From the NCBI RefSeq assembly GCF_017430385.1, contig NZ_JAFRNB010000131.1, forward strand, positions 1 to 64,000: a stretch of DNA of 64,000 nt, in the 5' to 3' direction. The position numbers and the translations under genes were made by a program. The stretch comes from Treponema sp. (GTDB lineage Bacteria; Spirochaetota; Spirochaetia; Treponematales; Treponemataceae). The notes under the pieces were generated by a model that saw only the letters and a list, made by a program, of their open reading frames with translations, had not been told where the DNA came from and did no database searches. Below, in pieces: positions 23,890 to 33,201 of the stretch. Within the stretch, counting starts at the first letter, position 1; the number at the start of each line of letters is the position of its first letter.

Positions 23890-24747
23890 TTACCTGTCGT
23901 CGTCGTCTTTTTCGTCCTCTGCCATTTCCTCATCGATTCCTGAGCGGTTGCGCAGATACTGGAAATTCGAGTAACCTTTTGCATTGCATTTTTTAATGAT
24001 GTCCAGTTCCGAGTGACCGAGATTCAAATCAAAGGCTTTCTGGAGATATTCTTTTGCGACATCAAATTTTTTGTTCTCATAGTTGATTTGAGAAACACCG
24101 ATGTAAGCCATGTATTTTTCGCCTGGAATTGAAGCGGAGACGGAAGCGATGTTGTACTGAGTCTGAGCCTTTGTCTTTCCGCCGCCCGCAAGCTGAGGTG
24201 CGTAAAAAAGCCAGTTTCCAAGATTTACCCGTGCCGAAGCCCTGTTCGGATTGATTTCAAGGGCTTTTTCGTAATAGCCCTTGACTTTGAATCCGTAAAG
24301 GAAAGTTGCCGTAACCGAACGCGTCATATAGTAAGAAGTTGCATCGCCCGCAAGAAGGCAAATCCAGTCGCTGACCTGACCTTTTTTGCGCGAATCAATG
24401 CATTTTACAGCACGCTTCATCAGTTCCTTCATTTTTTTGCGGAGTTCTTTTTGATTTCCGACAGAAACCAGAGAATGCTCATAAATTTCCGTAAAATAAA
24501 GCGTTTCAAGAATGCACTGTTCCTGCTCAAAATCAACGGCATGAGGTGGAAGCCCTGCAATAGCCTCGTCCCTAAGGTCAGAAATCTTTTTTACCGCAGT
24601 TTCATACGGCTCGTCCTTGAGCGATACCCTTAGAGTGACAAAATCCTCAGCCTTCTGCCGGGTGTAAGAAGAAATTGCGTCATTGGCTGAAAGAAATCCG
24701 CAAAAAAAAGAAAAAATCAGAATAAAAGAAAAAAATCGCTTTCGCAT
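23890..24747 (-). CDS. Exported TPR-type protein of unknown function
   Basis: The likely start is the ATG at 24747 (MRKRFFSFILIFSFF), which gives a clean signal peptide cleaved near LSANDA; a TTG at 24807 would add 20 odd residues. The mature protein is helical, with TPR-like stretches near residues 165-255 (YYEKALEINPNRASARVNLGNWL, AKEYLQKAFDLN). The tail is a run of Asp and Glu. It is the last gene in the long ftsH-to-here run. A periplasmic scaffold role is possible. Confidence 0.7.
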   Translation of the reverse strand: MRKRFFSFILIFSFFCGFLSANDAISSYTRQKAEDFVTLRVSLKDEPYETAVKKISDLRDEAIAGLPPHAVDFEQEQCILETLYFTEIYEHSLVSVGNQKELRKKMKELMKRAVKCIDSRKKGQVSDWICLLAGDATSYYMTRSVTATFLYGFKVKGYYEKALEINPNRASARVNLGNWLFYAPQLAGGGKTKAQTQYNIASVSASIPGEKYMAYIGVSQINYENKKFDVAKEYLQKAFDLNLGHSELDIIKKCNAKGYSNFQYLRNRSGIDEEMAEDEKDDDDR

Positions 24748-24799
24748 ATAAATAAAAAATCCTAAAAAGCTAAGAGTTACTGGGAAATATAAAGTCTTT

Positions 24800-27307
24800 T
24801 CATTCAAACAAAATTATATTAGAGAAAATTCCAGTCTTTACGGAAATTGTAATTTTTTCACCGTCCCATGTCAACTTTCCTTTTCTTCTGGAAAGAAAAG
24901 CTATGCCTGACTTGCTGAAAAAGCCCTTTTTTCCGCTGATATCAGGCAAATCCGCAAAGGAAACATTTATTTTGACAGGTTTTTTTTCACTTATCCCCTC
25001 AGTTGCCGCTGCATAAATTTTTTCCGCAGAATCTTCAAGCTGAACAAAAATCGTCTCATCATCAATCGTAAGGAAAAAAGCTCCGACATGAGGCAGTTCC
25101 GGAATGTAGTAAAGGCTGGCATCTTTTTTAGCGGAAGGGCTCTTTCCGTCAATCTTTTGAGGAATTTTCGCAAGCGCAAAATAATCAGGGAAGGAATCCC
25201 TTAAGAATTTATCGCGCCCAATCTCTTCATTTTCGTTTTCAAGGTAATCCAGTTTCTTAAGGAGATTTTCGTAGCTTTTTATGCGCAGTTTTGCAAGTTC
25301 AATGAGGGCAGGATACATGAAAAACCGGACTTCATACATGGCACGGAAATTTTCAGCATTTGTATCGATAAGCCGGTTTCCGAAACTCGCCATTGTCTTA
25401 AACTTTGGAAAATCAATCTGATTCAAAAGAGTGACCGTTGCCACAAAATCCGCCAGACGGAAGCCGACTCGGAAAGCGTTTGTACCGTCCTTCTGGTCAC
25501 CGTAAAAGGCAATCTCACCGTTCAGGTAAGAAATGAATTTTTTGTTCACATCGATTTTTTTCCGGATTTCGTCATAATCCTTTTTTGAATAGAATTCTTT
25601 TTCCGGAAAGGCGTATTTTTCATAGCTATAAACCGGGAGCATTAAATCTGATGCGGAAATGACTTTTACTTTGGCAGAATAAGAGCCTAAATCATCGCTG
25701 TCACAGAGAACTGAAAAATCTTTTCCGTCCGCACACTTTCCGCTGATACGGACATAATTAGTCGCCGCCTCACCTGCAAGGGCGAAAAGAGCCTTGTCGT
25801 TTTTTGAAAAAAGATTTTCGAGCAGGGAAGCAAATTCTTCATGGTCGGCGAATTTTCCATCTTTCGTGCGGTATGCGGAATCCAAATCAAGGGTCACAAA
25901 ATAGCGCTTGGGAGTTCCGTCAAATCCCGGATTGTAGCGCGTTTTGTAAGTCCACATTTCAACATTGTAAAGAGTAAAATTTCTGGCCTCGCTCCAGCCG
26001 TCTTTTGCCATTTTAAGGGAAAGGGTGAATTTTCCTTCGGAAGCAAGGTTCATGCCTTTTAAAGTGCAGGAAATTTCCGGAATCCTCTTTTTCCCAAGCA
26101 CCAGATTTCCAGAATAATGAAATTCCGTCGGATTTCCCCGGACATGTTCCCCTGAAAGGAAGTCATCTTCATTAAGAATAAGATTTACAGGCTTAAAATT
26201 CCATTCTGAATCAGAAAGCTGCTTGAAATAATATCCTGTCTTACCCTCAGAATTCAAGCCAGCCACGCGAAGTTCACGCGCAAAATTTCCCTGACCATTC
26301 TGGTGAATCGAAATGAAGCGCGAAAGCCGGGCTTTTCCTGAAAGCGGAATCTGATTCTCTTTTTTCCAGTCCTCCGCCGGTAATCCCCAGAGCGTGTAGT
26401 TTGAAAGATAATCCTTCCCGGTCCACTTCTGCGCTGTATTTTCATAGGTATATTTGAAGAACATTGGATCGCAGCCCATCGTGTCAAAATCAATGAGCCT
26501 TGTATACATGGTTCCGTCGTCTGCAATCAGAAAAAGCGTGGAACCGGAACAGGAAATATTCCGGGCTACAAACCGCCCGTTCTCAGGATTTTGAATTTTA
26601 TTGCTGAAATCAACCGGCATTCCAGAATCGGTGAAATAGATTTTCTGTCCGTCCTCACTCAAAAAGTAGACCGTCGCCAGTCCCATCGTGCCATAGTGAT
26701 GCTGGTTTCCAAACCTGTCCTCGTACCAGAGAATGTCACTTCGCCGCACTCCCATTGCCCAGCCGCGCTTGTCTCTGACCAGCTCATTCTGATAAAGGAC
26801 CTCTTTCTTAGGCCAGCCGAAAACATTTGACCAGACCCAGACTTTTTCATCAGGAAGTTTCTGCGTGTAGATAAAATACATCCGGGCCTTGTCATCAAAT
26901 GCAAAAAGGCAGTCGCCGTCAGCAAAAATTTCCGTAATTGAATCAGGGCTTTTCCATTTTTCAACGGGAATCAGAGAAGAATAAAAAGGAAGACCAGTTC
27001 CTAAGAAAAGCTCCCAGTCACTATATTTTTCATATTCAGGATTTTCAGGAGCCGCTTTCCGCCAGATTTTTCCGTCCTTGATCATGAACTGCCAGTCTTT
27101 CAAAAAAGTCTGGGTCATGCTCTTTACATGTATTTCTGACGGACTTGAGCCGTTGAGATTTTCACGCGATGTCAAATCAGGAAGCGTGACATTTGGTGCG
27201 GAAAAAGAGGCCTGAACGCTCTCGTAGTAAGCCTTGTCAGCATGCCGAGTGGAAGCACAGCCAAAAATAATAAATAAAAAGGCAAGCAGAGGGGCAAATT
27301 TTCTCAA
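24800..27307 (-). CDS. Large lipoprotein of unknown function
   Basis: The 835 residues start with a lipoprotein signal (LLAFLFIIFGC, Cys near 17). The body has repeating WxxxDG and FADGDCLFAFDDKARMYFIYT elements in the first 350 residues that may form a propeller-like fold. A second domain (about 480-835) contains the helical stretch EVRFFMYPALIELAKLRIKSYENLLKKL. No enzyme motif is visible. It starts 11 nt after the helicase gene stop, so it belongs to the same run of genes. Confidence 0.68.
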   Translation of the reverse strand: MRKFAPLLAFLFIIFGCASTRHADKAYYESVQASFSAPNVTLPDLTSRENLNGSSPSEIHVKSMTQTFLKDWQFMIKDGKIWRKAAPENPEYEKYSDWELFLGTGLPFYSSLIPVEKWKSPDSITEIFADGDCLFAFDDKARMYFIYTQKLPDEKVWVWSNVFGWPKKEVLYQNELVRDKRGWAMGVRRSDILWYEDRFGNQHHYGTMGLATVYFLSEDGQKIYFTDSGMPVDFSNKIQNPENGRFVARNISCSGSTLFLIADDGTMYTRLIDFDTMGCDPMFFKYTYENTAQKWTGKDYLSNYTLWGLPAEDWKKENQIPLSGKARLSRFISIHQNGQGNFARELRVAGLNSEGKTGYYFKQLSDSEWNFKPVNLILNEDDFLSGEHVRGNPTEFHYSGNLVLGKKRIPEISCTLKGMNLASEGKFTLSLKMAKDGWSEARNFTLYNVEMWTYKTRYNPGFDGTPKRYFVTLDLDSAYRTKDGKFADHEEFASLLENLFSKNDKALFALAGEAATNYVRISGKCADGKDFSVLCDSDDLGSYSAKVKVISASDLMLPVYSYEKYAFPEKEFYSKKDYDEIRKKIDVNKKFISYLNGEIAFYGDQKDGTNAFRVGFRLADFVATVTLLNQIDFPKFKTMASFGNRLIDTNAENFRAMYEVRFFMYPALIELAKLRIKSYENLLKKLDYLENENEEIGRDKFLRDSFPDYFALAKIPQKIDGKSPSAKKDASLYYIPELPHVGAFFLTIDDETIFVQLEDSAEKIYAAATEGISEKKPVKINVSFADLPDISGKKGFFSKSGIAFLSRRKGKLTWDGEKITISVKTGIFSNIILFE

Positions 27308-27318
27308 AACTGATTCTC

Positions 27319-29778
27319 CTAATCCTTTACAATCATCAGGCTTGATTCCTGATACTTTGGCAAAAAACGCTTGACTCCGCCGTTCTCAAAGCTGACCGTG
27401 ATTGCGTACTCTCCCTCGTCGTTGGTCTGCGTGTTCATGATGATGCCGTAGCCGTAATCATCGTGATAGATTTTTGCTCCGCGGCAATATTTTCTCTTAA
27501 TCGGGTCAGCCTCAACATCAGGATGGCTCAGGCCACGCTCGCCGTAATCTCCGCCGTGAAAGCCGCTTCCCCGGTAGCGTGAAGGGAGCTGACCGATTGC
27601 CTTAACGCCCTCGCGCCCCATTTCAAGCAGGAAAGGACTGCATTTCATGTACTCGATGTGGCCGTACATTCGGCGCACGGCACAGCTGGTAAGATAAAGC
27701 TCGTTCTTTGCACGGGTAATTCCGACATAGCAAAGACGACGCTCTTCCTCCATTTCTTCCTCGTCGTCTCCGTTTCGCGGGAAAACGCCCTCCTCCATTC
27801 CTGTCATAACGACCCGGTTGAATTCCAGGCCCTTCGTGTTGTGAAGAGTAATCAGAGTTACGGCATCCTCAGCAATGTCTTCGTCCGCATTTGAAAGCGT
27901 GCGGTCAAGCTGAATATTGTCCAGAAAATCCAGAAGCCCCTGACGAGCCAGCGGATAAGGAACGGCTGAGTTCGCAAGCTCCTGAATGTTCTCAACGCGG
28001 AAAGTATGCTCATCCTTGTCACGCTCCTCGTAATAAGAAGCAAGGCCTGATTTTTTGGCGATTATCTCAATCAGTTCGGCAAGAGTCTTGCGACTTTCAC
28101 GCTTTTTTAGCTCATCTGATGAATTTCTCACAGAGGCCACAGAGGAATTTTGAGGAAGATTGTTTTCTCCATCCTGAGAAAGCGATGCTCCCGAAGAATC
28201 TATTTCTCCAGAAACGACCTGCTCTGCCAACTCGCCACCAGCTGAAACATCTTCCCCAAAAAGATTTTCTATCTCGTCAAAAATTTCTATGAATTTTGAA
28301 AGTTCTCCGCGCACTTTTGCAGAAAGAGACGGCATTTTGTAGCGGCAGGCTGCGATTATGTCATTCGCCTCAAATTTTTGCCTGATTTCGCCATTTTCTT
28401 CTATTAATTGATACTCCGTCTGAGAAGCAAGCACTATCGCGTCCTGGGTTTTGTTTCCGATTCCGCGCGCAGGTTTGTTTATGATTCGTTGGAAAGCGAT
28501 TTCATTCTTGTGGTTCGCGACAAGTTCCAGCCATGCAATCAAATCTTTAACTTCCTCACGCTCAAAGAATTTTAACGATCCGACGATTATGTATGGAATC
28601 TTTTTTCGCACAAACTCGCTCTCAAAGCCCATCGACTGTGCGTTGGTTCGGTACAAAATTGCCCAGTCCGAGTAAGGGGTTCCCATCGAATGAGTTTTTT
28701 GAATCAAATCTGCGCAGAAATGAACCTCATCGTCCTGATTCGGCAAAAAAGCCAGCACAGGAGTCTTTCCGCTGCCCCGCTCCGCCCGCAATGTCTTTCC
28801 AAGACGGCCGGAATTGTTTTTAATCACATTGTCCGCAAGCGAAAGGATTTCCTGAGTTGAGCGGTAATTGCTTTCAAGGCGAACGATTTTAGTTCCGTCA
28901 AAAATCTTCGGGAAGTTGAGAATATTCTGGATTTCAGCCCCACGGAATTTATAAATCGACTGGTCATCATCGCCGACAACGCAAACGTAAGTGCCGCTGC
29001 CCTCATTAAAGCCAGAAAGTGCTTCCAGCAATTTGAACTGAGCCACATTTGAGTCCTGATACTCATCGACCATAATCACACGGAAACGACGGTACATTTT
29101 TTCGCGAAGGGCGGCATTTTCTTCAAGCGCAAGATACGGAAGAAGAATCAAATCACCGAAATCAACATTTCCGGTTGCCCTGAGTCGCTTTTCGTAGGCC
29201 TCATACATCTGAGGAAAATCGCTCGGATTCAAAAATGCTTCTTTTGTAAGAAGTTCCGGGCTGTCAGGCTTAAGACAATAATCTTTTGCAAGTGCGATTT
29301 TGCGGGCATACTGAGCAGCTTCTTTTTTGGTAAGCTTTGGCTCGACTTTCTGAATCAGAGAAACAACGTCCTCATCGTCATAAACTGTGAAATTTGGATC
29401 AACGCCAGCGTATTCGGCATACACGCGCAAAAACCATGCGCCGAAAGAATGGAATGTGCGGATTTGAGCTTCACTCGCCAAAGGTTCCAGAGCAACAGCC
29501 CTTTCGTGCATCTCATTTGCGGCCTTTTTAGTGAATGTGACCGCAAGAATTGAATACGGGTTCACTTTTTTTTCGCCGATGAGATAAGCAATTTTTGTAG
29601 TGATTACACGAGTCTTTCCAGAGCCGGCCCCCGCAAGAATCAAAAGCGGGCTTCCTTCGTGAACGACAGCCTCATGCTGCTCTGGGTTCAGAACTGAAAG
29701 ATATTCCTTAGCCCGCTCCGAAAGCTCATCAGATTGAGAAGATGTTATGCCAGAAAGGATTTCGTCTTCAAGAGCCAT
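27319..29778 (-). CDS. UvrD/PcrA/Rep-type ATP-dependent DNA helicase
   Basis: A superfamily 1A 3'-5' helicase of 819 residues. Seen in order are the Q-motif region LNPEQHEAVV, Walker A AGAGSGKT (near 53), Walker B VDEYQD, motif III VGDDDQSIYKFRGA, motif IV NYRSTQ, motif V TLHNTKGLEFNRV and motif VI CYVGITRAK. It takes part in DNA repair or replication restart. Residues about 538-551 are encoded by an in-frame CACAGAG-type repeat, in a spot between motifs IV and V where the family varies. Its ATG overlaps the rimO stop (TAATG). Confidence 0.93.
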   Translation of the reverse strand: MALEDEILSGITSSQSDELSERAKEYLSVLNPEQHEAVVHEGSPLLILAGAGSGKTRVITTKIAYLIGEKKVNPYSILAVTFTKKAANEMHERAVALEPLASEAQIRTFHSFGAWFLRVYAEYAGVDPNFTVYDDEDVVSLIQKVEPKLTKKEAAQYARKIALAKDYCLKPDSPELLTKEAFLNPSDFPQMYEAYEKRLRATGNVDFGDLILLPYLALEENAALREKMYRRFRVIMVDEYQDSNVAQFKLLEALSGFNEGSGTYVCVVGDDDQSIYKFRGAEIQNILNFPKIFDGTKIVRLESNYRSTQEILSLADNVIKNNSGRLGKTLRAERGSGKTPVLAFLPNQDDEVHFCADLIQKTHSMGTPYSDWAILYRTNAQSMGFESEFVRKKIPYIIVGSLKFFEREEVKDLIAWLELVANHKNEIAFQRIINKPARGIGNKTQDAIVLASQTEYQLIEENGEIRQKFEANDIIAACRYKMPSLSAKVRGELSKFIEIFDEIENLFGEDVSAGGELAEQVVSGEIDSSGASLSQDGENNLPQNSSVASVRNSSDELKKRESRKTLAELIEIIAKKSGLASYYEERDKDEHTFRVENIQELANSAVPYPLARQGLLDFLDNIQLDRTLSNADEDIAEDAVTLITLHNTKGLEFNRVVMTGMEEGVFPRNGDDEEEMEEERRLCYVGITRAKNELYLTSCAVRRMYGHIEYMKCSPFLLEMGREGVKAIGQLPSRYRGSGFHGGDYGERGLSHPDVEADPIKRKYCRGAKIYHDDYGYGIIMNTQTNDEGEYAITVSFENGGVKRFLPKYQESSLMIVKD
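28124..28155. repeat. R3 (CACAGAG-type) repeat inside the helicase gene
   Basis: CTCACAGAGG, CCACAGAGG and TTTTGAGG follow each other in frame and encode part of NSSVASVRNSSDEL. The kinase gene copy encodes the very similar NSVASVRKFDEL. Confidence 0.65.
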
Positions 29779-31349
29779 TAGTTATTATTTTCAATTTCCT
29801 GCGCAAACTGAATCTCATCTGACTTTGCGATTTTTTCATTCAATGGAGAGTCACACACAAAATCAGCGTTCAGGTCAACATCACCGCTTGAAACGATTTT
29901 TACGCGGACAAGACGGCCTGTTTTGACGGCATTACATTCTGACTCAGCACTTCGGTCGTAACGCACGACAACGCTTCCGTCAACTTCCGGAGCCTGGAAC
30001 CATGCGCGACCGATTGCCAAACCTTCATCGGGATTTTCCTCGCTCTGAGAAAGCACTTCCTCAATAAGAATGTCACATTCACCGCCACAACGAGTCTTTA
30101 ATCGCTCGCGGGTAATTTCTGCCTGAATCTCGACAAGTTCTGCCGCACGCTTTTCAGCGATTTTGTGCGGAACCTGTTTTTTGAAACTGAAAGCCGGAGT
30201 GTCGTCTTCTTTTGAATATGAGAAGCAGCCGCTCCAGTCAGTCGAAGTCTCTCTCAAAAAGGCTTTTGTGTTCTCGAAAGACTCTTCTGTTTCACCTGGG
30301 AAACCTGCCATGAAAGTGGTGCGAATTGCCGCATCAGGGAAAGTTTCGCGGATTTTGGAAATGAGTGCCTTGTATTTTTGAGCAGAGCCTACGCGGTTCA
30401 TCGATTTGATAATCGCATCATCGCCGTTCTGGAACGGAATGTCAAAATAATGCAAGAATCGTGAATCAGCCTTCATAACCGGAAGAATATCTTCGTTGAA
30501 GTGATCCGGGTGAATGTAAAGCAGACGAACCGCAAAAGTTCCTTCAATCTGAGAAATCATCTTGATAAGCCGTGCAAGCCCGCTTTCTTTTTTATCCACA
30601 GATGGGCACAGATTATCACAGATTGAGTTTTCGTCATTTATATCTAATCGGTGCAAATCTGTGGAAATCTGTGGATAAATCATACTTCCCGGCGTTCCGT
30701 TCGGCAACTTTGTCCTTCCGTCGCCGAAGCAGTTGTCTTCAGCTCCAGTGCCGTAGGCCGCCAAATCCTGACCAATCAGGTTGATTTCGTACACGCCTTT
30801 TGAGACCAAATCTTTGATTTCTTCGATAATTTCACTTGCTTTTCGGCTTCGAAGGTCGCCACGGATAATCGGAATCGCACAGAACGAGCATCGGTTGTTG
30901 CAGCCCTCTGTGATTTTTACGAAAGCCGTGCCTTTAAATGAAAGAAGAAGATTACGGTCGCCACAGCAAACGCCCTTCTGCTCAGGCACAAGCACAGGTC
31001 GCTCGTCTTTCATAAGAGGCTCAATCACTTTATAAATCTGGCTCAAATCTCCGTTGCCAAAAAAGCCATCGGCCTCAAGCAAATCGTCTTTGAGTTCGTT
31101 GGCATATCGCTCGGCAAGACAGCCCGCAAGCAAAATCTTGGCTTTCGGGTACATCTGCCGTGCGCTCATTACAGCGTTAATGCTCTCTGTTTTGGCAGAC
31201 TCGATGAATCCGCACGAGTTTACGACGATTAAATCAGCTTCGGTCGGCTCAAAAGTCTGTTCCCAGTCCTTTTTTTTGAGGAGATTGATGATTAATTCAC
31301 CGTCAACCTGATTCTTAGCACATCCATGCTGGTCAATAAAAAATCTCAT
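29778..31349 (-). CDS. rimO: Ribosomal protein S12 methylthiotransferase
   Basis: RimO is a radical-SAM enzyme that adds a methylthio group to an Asp of S12. The N-terminal UPF0004 domain shows DQHGCAKNQVD and NSCGFIESA, with its cluster Cys residues. The radical-SAM motif CNNRCSFCAIP follows near residue 145, then FMAGFPGET and a C-terminal TRAM domain (about 425-490). At 523 residues it is longer than the usual 440. Residues about 221-252 come from an in-frame inverted repeat with 13-bp perfect arms (30591-30603, 30667-30679), lying after IGQDLAAYGTG. Its stop overlaps the helicase start. Confidence 0.93.
   Translation of the reverse strand: MRFFIDQHGCAKNQVDGELIINLLKKKDWEQTFEPTEADLIVVNSCGFIESAKTESINAVMSARQMYPKAKILLAGCLAERYANELKDDLLEADGFFGNGDLSQIYKVIEPLMKDERPVLVPEQKGVCCGDRNLLLSFKGTAFVKITEGCNNRCSFCAIPIIRGDLRSRKASEIIEEIKDLVSKGVYEINLIGQDLAAYGTGAEDNCFGDGRTKLPNGTPGSMIYPQISTDLHRLDINDENSICDNLCPSVDKKESGLARLIKMISQIEGTFAVRLLYIHPDHFNEDILPVMKADSRFLHYFDIPFQNGDDAIIKSMNRVGSAQKYKALISKIRETFPDAAIRTTFMAGFPGETEESFENTKAFLRETSTDWSGCFSYSKEDDTPAFSFKKQVPHKIAEKRAAELVEIQAEITRERLKTRCGGECDILIEEVLSQSEENPDEGLAIGRAWFQAPEVDGSVVVRYDRSAESECNAVKTGRLVRVKIVSSGDVDLNADFVCDSPLNEKIAKSDEIQFAQEIENNN
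30591..30680. repeat. ATCTGTGGAT-type inverted repeat (family R4) inside rimO
   Basis: TTTATCCACAGAT (30591-30603) is exactly inverted at 30667-30679, with more CACAGATT/AATCTGTG copies inside. The frame stays open. A related sequence lies just upstream of hflX at 47050-47078. Confidence 0.8.
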
Positions 31350-31394
31350 GAAAAAAAAATTACTCCAGATATTTCAGTTTGCAAAACAGAAAAG

Positions 31395-31424
31395 GCTAAT
31401 TTTCCGTTTTCCACTTTCCGCTTT
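31395..31424. repeat. CCACTTTCCG-type short repeat (family R2)
   Basis: A run of TTTTCCGTTTTCC, CCACTTTCCG and CTTTC directly follows the stop codon of the RodZ-like gene. The same repeat type is found at 48470-48530 (opposite strand sense) and 55137-55212. Confidence 0.65.
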
Positions 31425-32513
31425 CTAGTCAATATCCACAATTACGACCTTGTATCGGCCGTCAGTATCTTTAATCCACTTGATGTCCTGAGCGATTACT
31501 TCGCCAGCTTTTGGAACAGCCAGATCATAAGTCTTAGAATTTGCGACAATCTGCAACTTAGCGGCATTTCCGTTTGAAATCCACAGGCGCACGCCGTTGC
31601 TTGCAGTAATGTTGACAATATCACCAGTTGCGAAATAATCCTCGACAGTTTCCTTTCGGTCCGGGCGATAACGGAACAAACATCCGCCACGGAAGCTTGC
31701 GTTGATTGTGAATGGATAAGCCCTTGTATCAGAGAAGACTTCGGTTCGAGCCTGCTCCTTCGGCAAATCTTCGGCGTTAGGAATCTGATTTTCATCAGGT
31801 GAAGCAATTGCCGCATTCGAAGAGCTTTTGAGCATGATTTTTACCTCGGCTCCACGGTCAACATTCTTCTGAGAAACATCAGAGACATAAACGATAAGGT
31901 CAGAAATTGAATTTCCATCAACATCAAGCTCCAGTTCCTCAGAAAGTTCAACATACTGAACGCCTGCAGGAGTCTCCAGTGCAAAGATTCCCTCGGTTTC
32001 TGCGACAGTAAGGAAGATGTTGCCTTTGTCGGTACCCATGATAAGCTGGTCGCTTTTGAAGAGTCTGCCAGAGAACGGCTTTTCTGTAAGCTCGTATTTT
32101 TTGAATTCATTTCCGCTTGAAAGAGACTCGTCTTCTGCCTTGCTGACAAATCTTGCCCTGAAAACAAGAGTAAGAACGACAGTTGCTCCAATCAAGAAAA
32201 TGACACAGATGGTGACAATCAGCGGAATCAAGAATCTTGGGCGTTCCCGTGCAGTCAGAGCAAGCGGTGGCGGAGTCTCCTGAATTTTCTTTGCATGGTA
32301 CAATGTAAGGACATGCTCGGTATTTACTTCAAGGTAATCAGCATAAGTCTTCAAAAATCCGACAAGATACGGCTCGCCTGGGAAAACAGCAGCCTCTTCT
32401 TTTTCAAGAGCCTGAAGATATTCCTGAGTGATAGCAGTTTCGCGGGAAATTGTCTCAAAATCGATTCCCTGTGTTTCACGCGCTTTTTTTAGGATTTCAC
32501 CATAGCTTTCCAT
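31425..32513 (-). CDS. RodZ-like HTH membrane protein
   Basis: The 362-residue protein begins with an HTH_25 domain (about 1-75: YGEILKKARETQGIDFETISRETAITQEYLQALEKEE), as in RodZ. A basic linker and one transmembrane segment (FLIPLIVTICVIFLIGATVVLTLVF, about 95-120) follow, then an extracytoplasmic part whose C-terminal region may match the DUF4115-type RodZ domain. RodZ links MreB to cell-wall growth; that role is likely but not certain. It lies between lolA-like and rimO, 7 nt after the former. Confidence 0.8.
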   Translation of the reverse strand: MESYGEILKKARETQGIDFETISRETAITQEYLQALEKEEAAVFPGEPYLVGFLKTYADYLEVNTEHVLTLYHAKKIQETPPPLALTARERPRFLIPLIVTICVIFLIGATVVLTLVFRARFVSKAEDESLSSGNEFKKYELTEKPFSGRLFKSDQLIMGTDKGNIFLTVAETEGIFALETPAGVQYVELSEELELDVDGNSISDLIVYVSDVSQKNVDRGAEVKIMLKSSSNAAIASPDENQIPNAEDLPKEQARTEVFSDTRAYPFTINASFRGGCLFRYRPDRKETVEDYFATGDIVNITASNGVRLWISNGNAAKLQIVANSKTYDLAVPKAGEVIAQDIKWIKDTDGRYKVVIVDID

Positions 32514-32520
32514 TTTTTAA

Positions 32521-33201
32521 TTACTCCGAGAAAAGGAAATTGTTGTAATTGTTTGCCGATGTCGGCGGATCATAAATAAACCGCTGGTCAGAAATTCCAG
32601 AATTCAGTTTGTAATTTCTAAAATCAAAGACAAAAGTTTCACCCTGAGGAGTCACAGCCGAAATTCTTCGGATTAACATTGAGCTTGGGGTGACGGCCAT
32701 TCTGATGATAGAAAACGCCTCGCTCATGTTTCGGCGGCGAAGCACGAGATTGACGACCATTTCTTCGCTTCCTTCCTCAAGAGGAACAGCTTCCTGACCG
32801 GTTTCATAAGCCGGAGAGTAGTAACGGCCGAGCAAAGCCAATCCCTGCGCCGTAGCAAGGTTTGCGCCATTGTTTGACGAATTATCCACTGACTGATTCA
32901 AGATTGCCGCATTTCCTGGCAAATAAATTGTAAGCAAATCGCCGTTAAAGCAGATTACCTGATCTTCCGGGCTTGAAAAGTCAATTCGAAGAAGGTTCGG
33001 CTTTTTATAGGAAACCTTTCCCCTCATTGAAGTTTTTCCAGCTTTAATATCAACATCAGCTTCGTAATCCTTGATTGTTGAGTAATTTTCAGAAACCGAC
33101 TTAAAAAATGACGACGCTGTAAGAATTCCCTGTGCAGAAACAGAAAATGACGAAAGGAAAACGCTTAGAAATAAGAATTTAGTAATTAGGAATTTTTTCA
33201 T
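32521..33201 (-). CDS. LolA-like outer-membrane lipoprotein carrier
   Basis: From ATG 33201 the product is 226 residues with a signal peptide ending near SVSAQG. The LolA fold is suggested by ENYSTIKDYEADVDI, KTSMRGKVSYKKPNLLRIDFSSPEDQVICFNGDLLTIYLP and FVFDFRNYKLN. LolA escorts lipoproteins across the periplasm, a need in a spirochaete with many lipoproteins as seen here. The start overlaps the ftsH stop codon (TAATG). Confidence 0.8.
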   Translation of the reverse strand: MKKFLITKFLFLSVFLSSFSVSAQGILTASSFFKSVSENYSTIKDYEADVDIKAGKTSMRGKVSYKKPNLLRIDFSSPEDQVICFNGDLLTIYLPGNAAILNQSVDNSSNNGANLATAQGLALLGRYYSPAYETGQEAVPLEEGSEEMVVNLVLRRRNMSEAFSIIRMAVTPSSMLIRRISAVTPQGETFVFDFRNYKLNSGISDQRFIYDPPTSANNYNNFLFSE

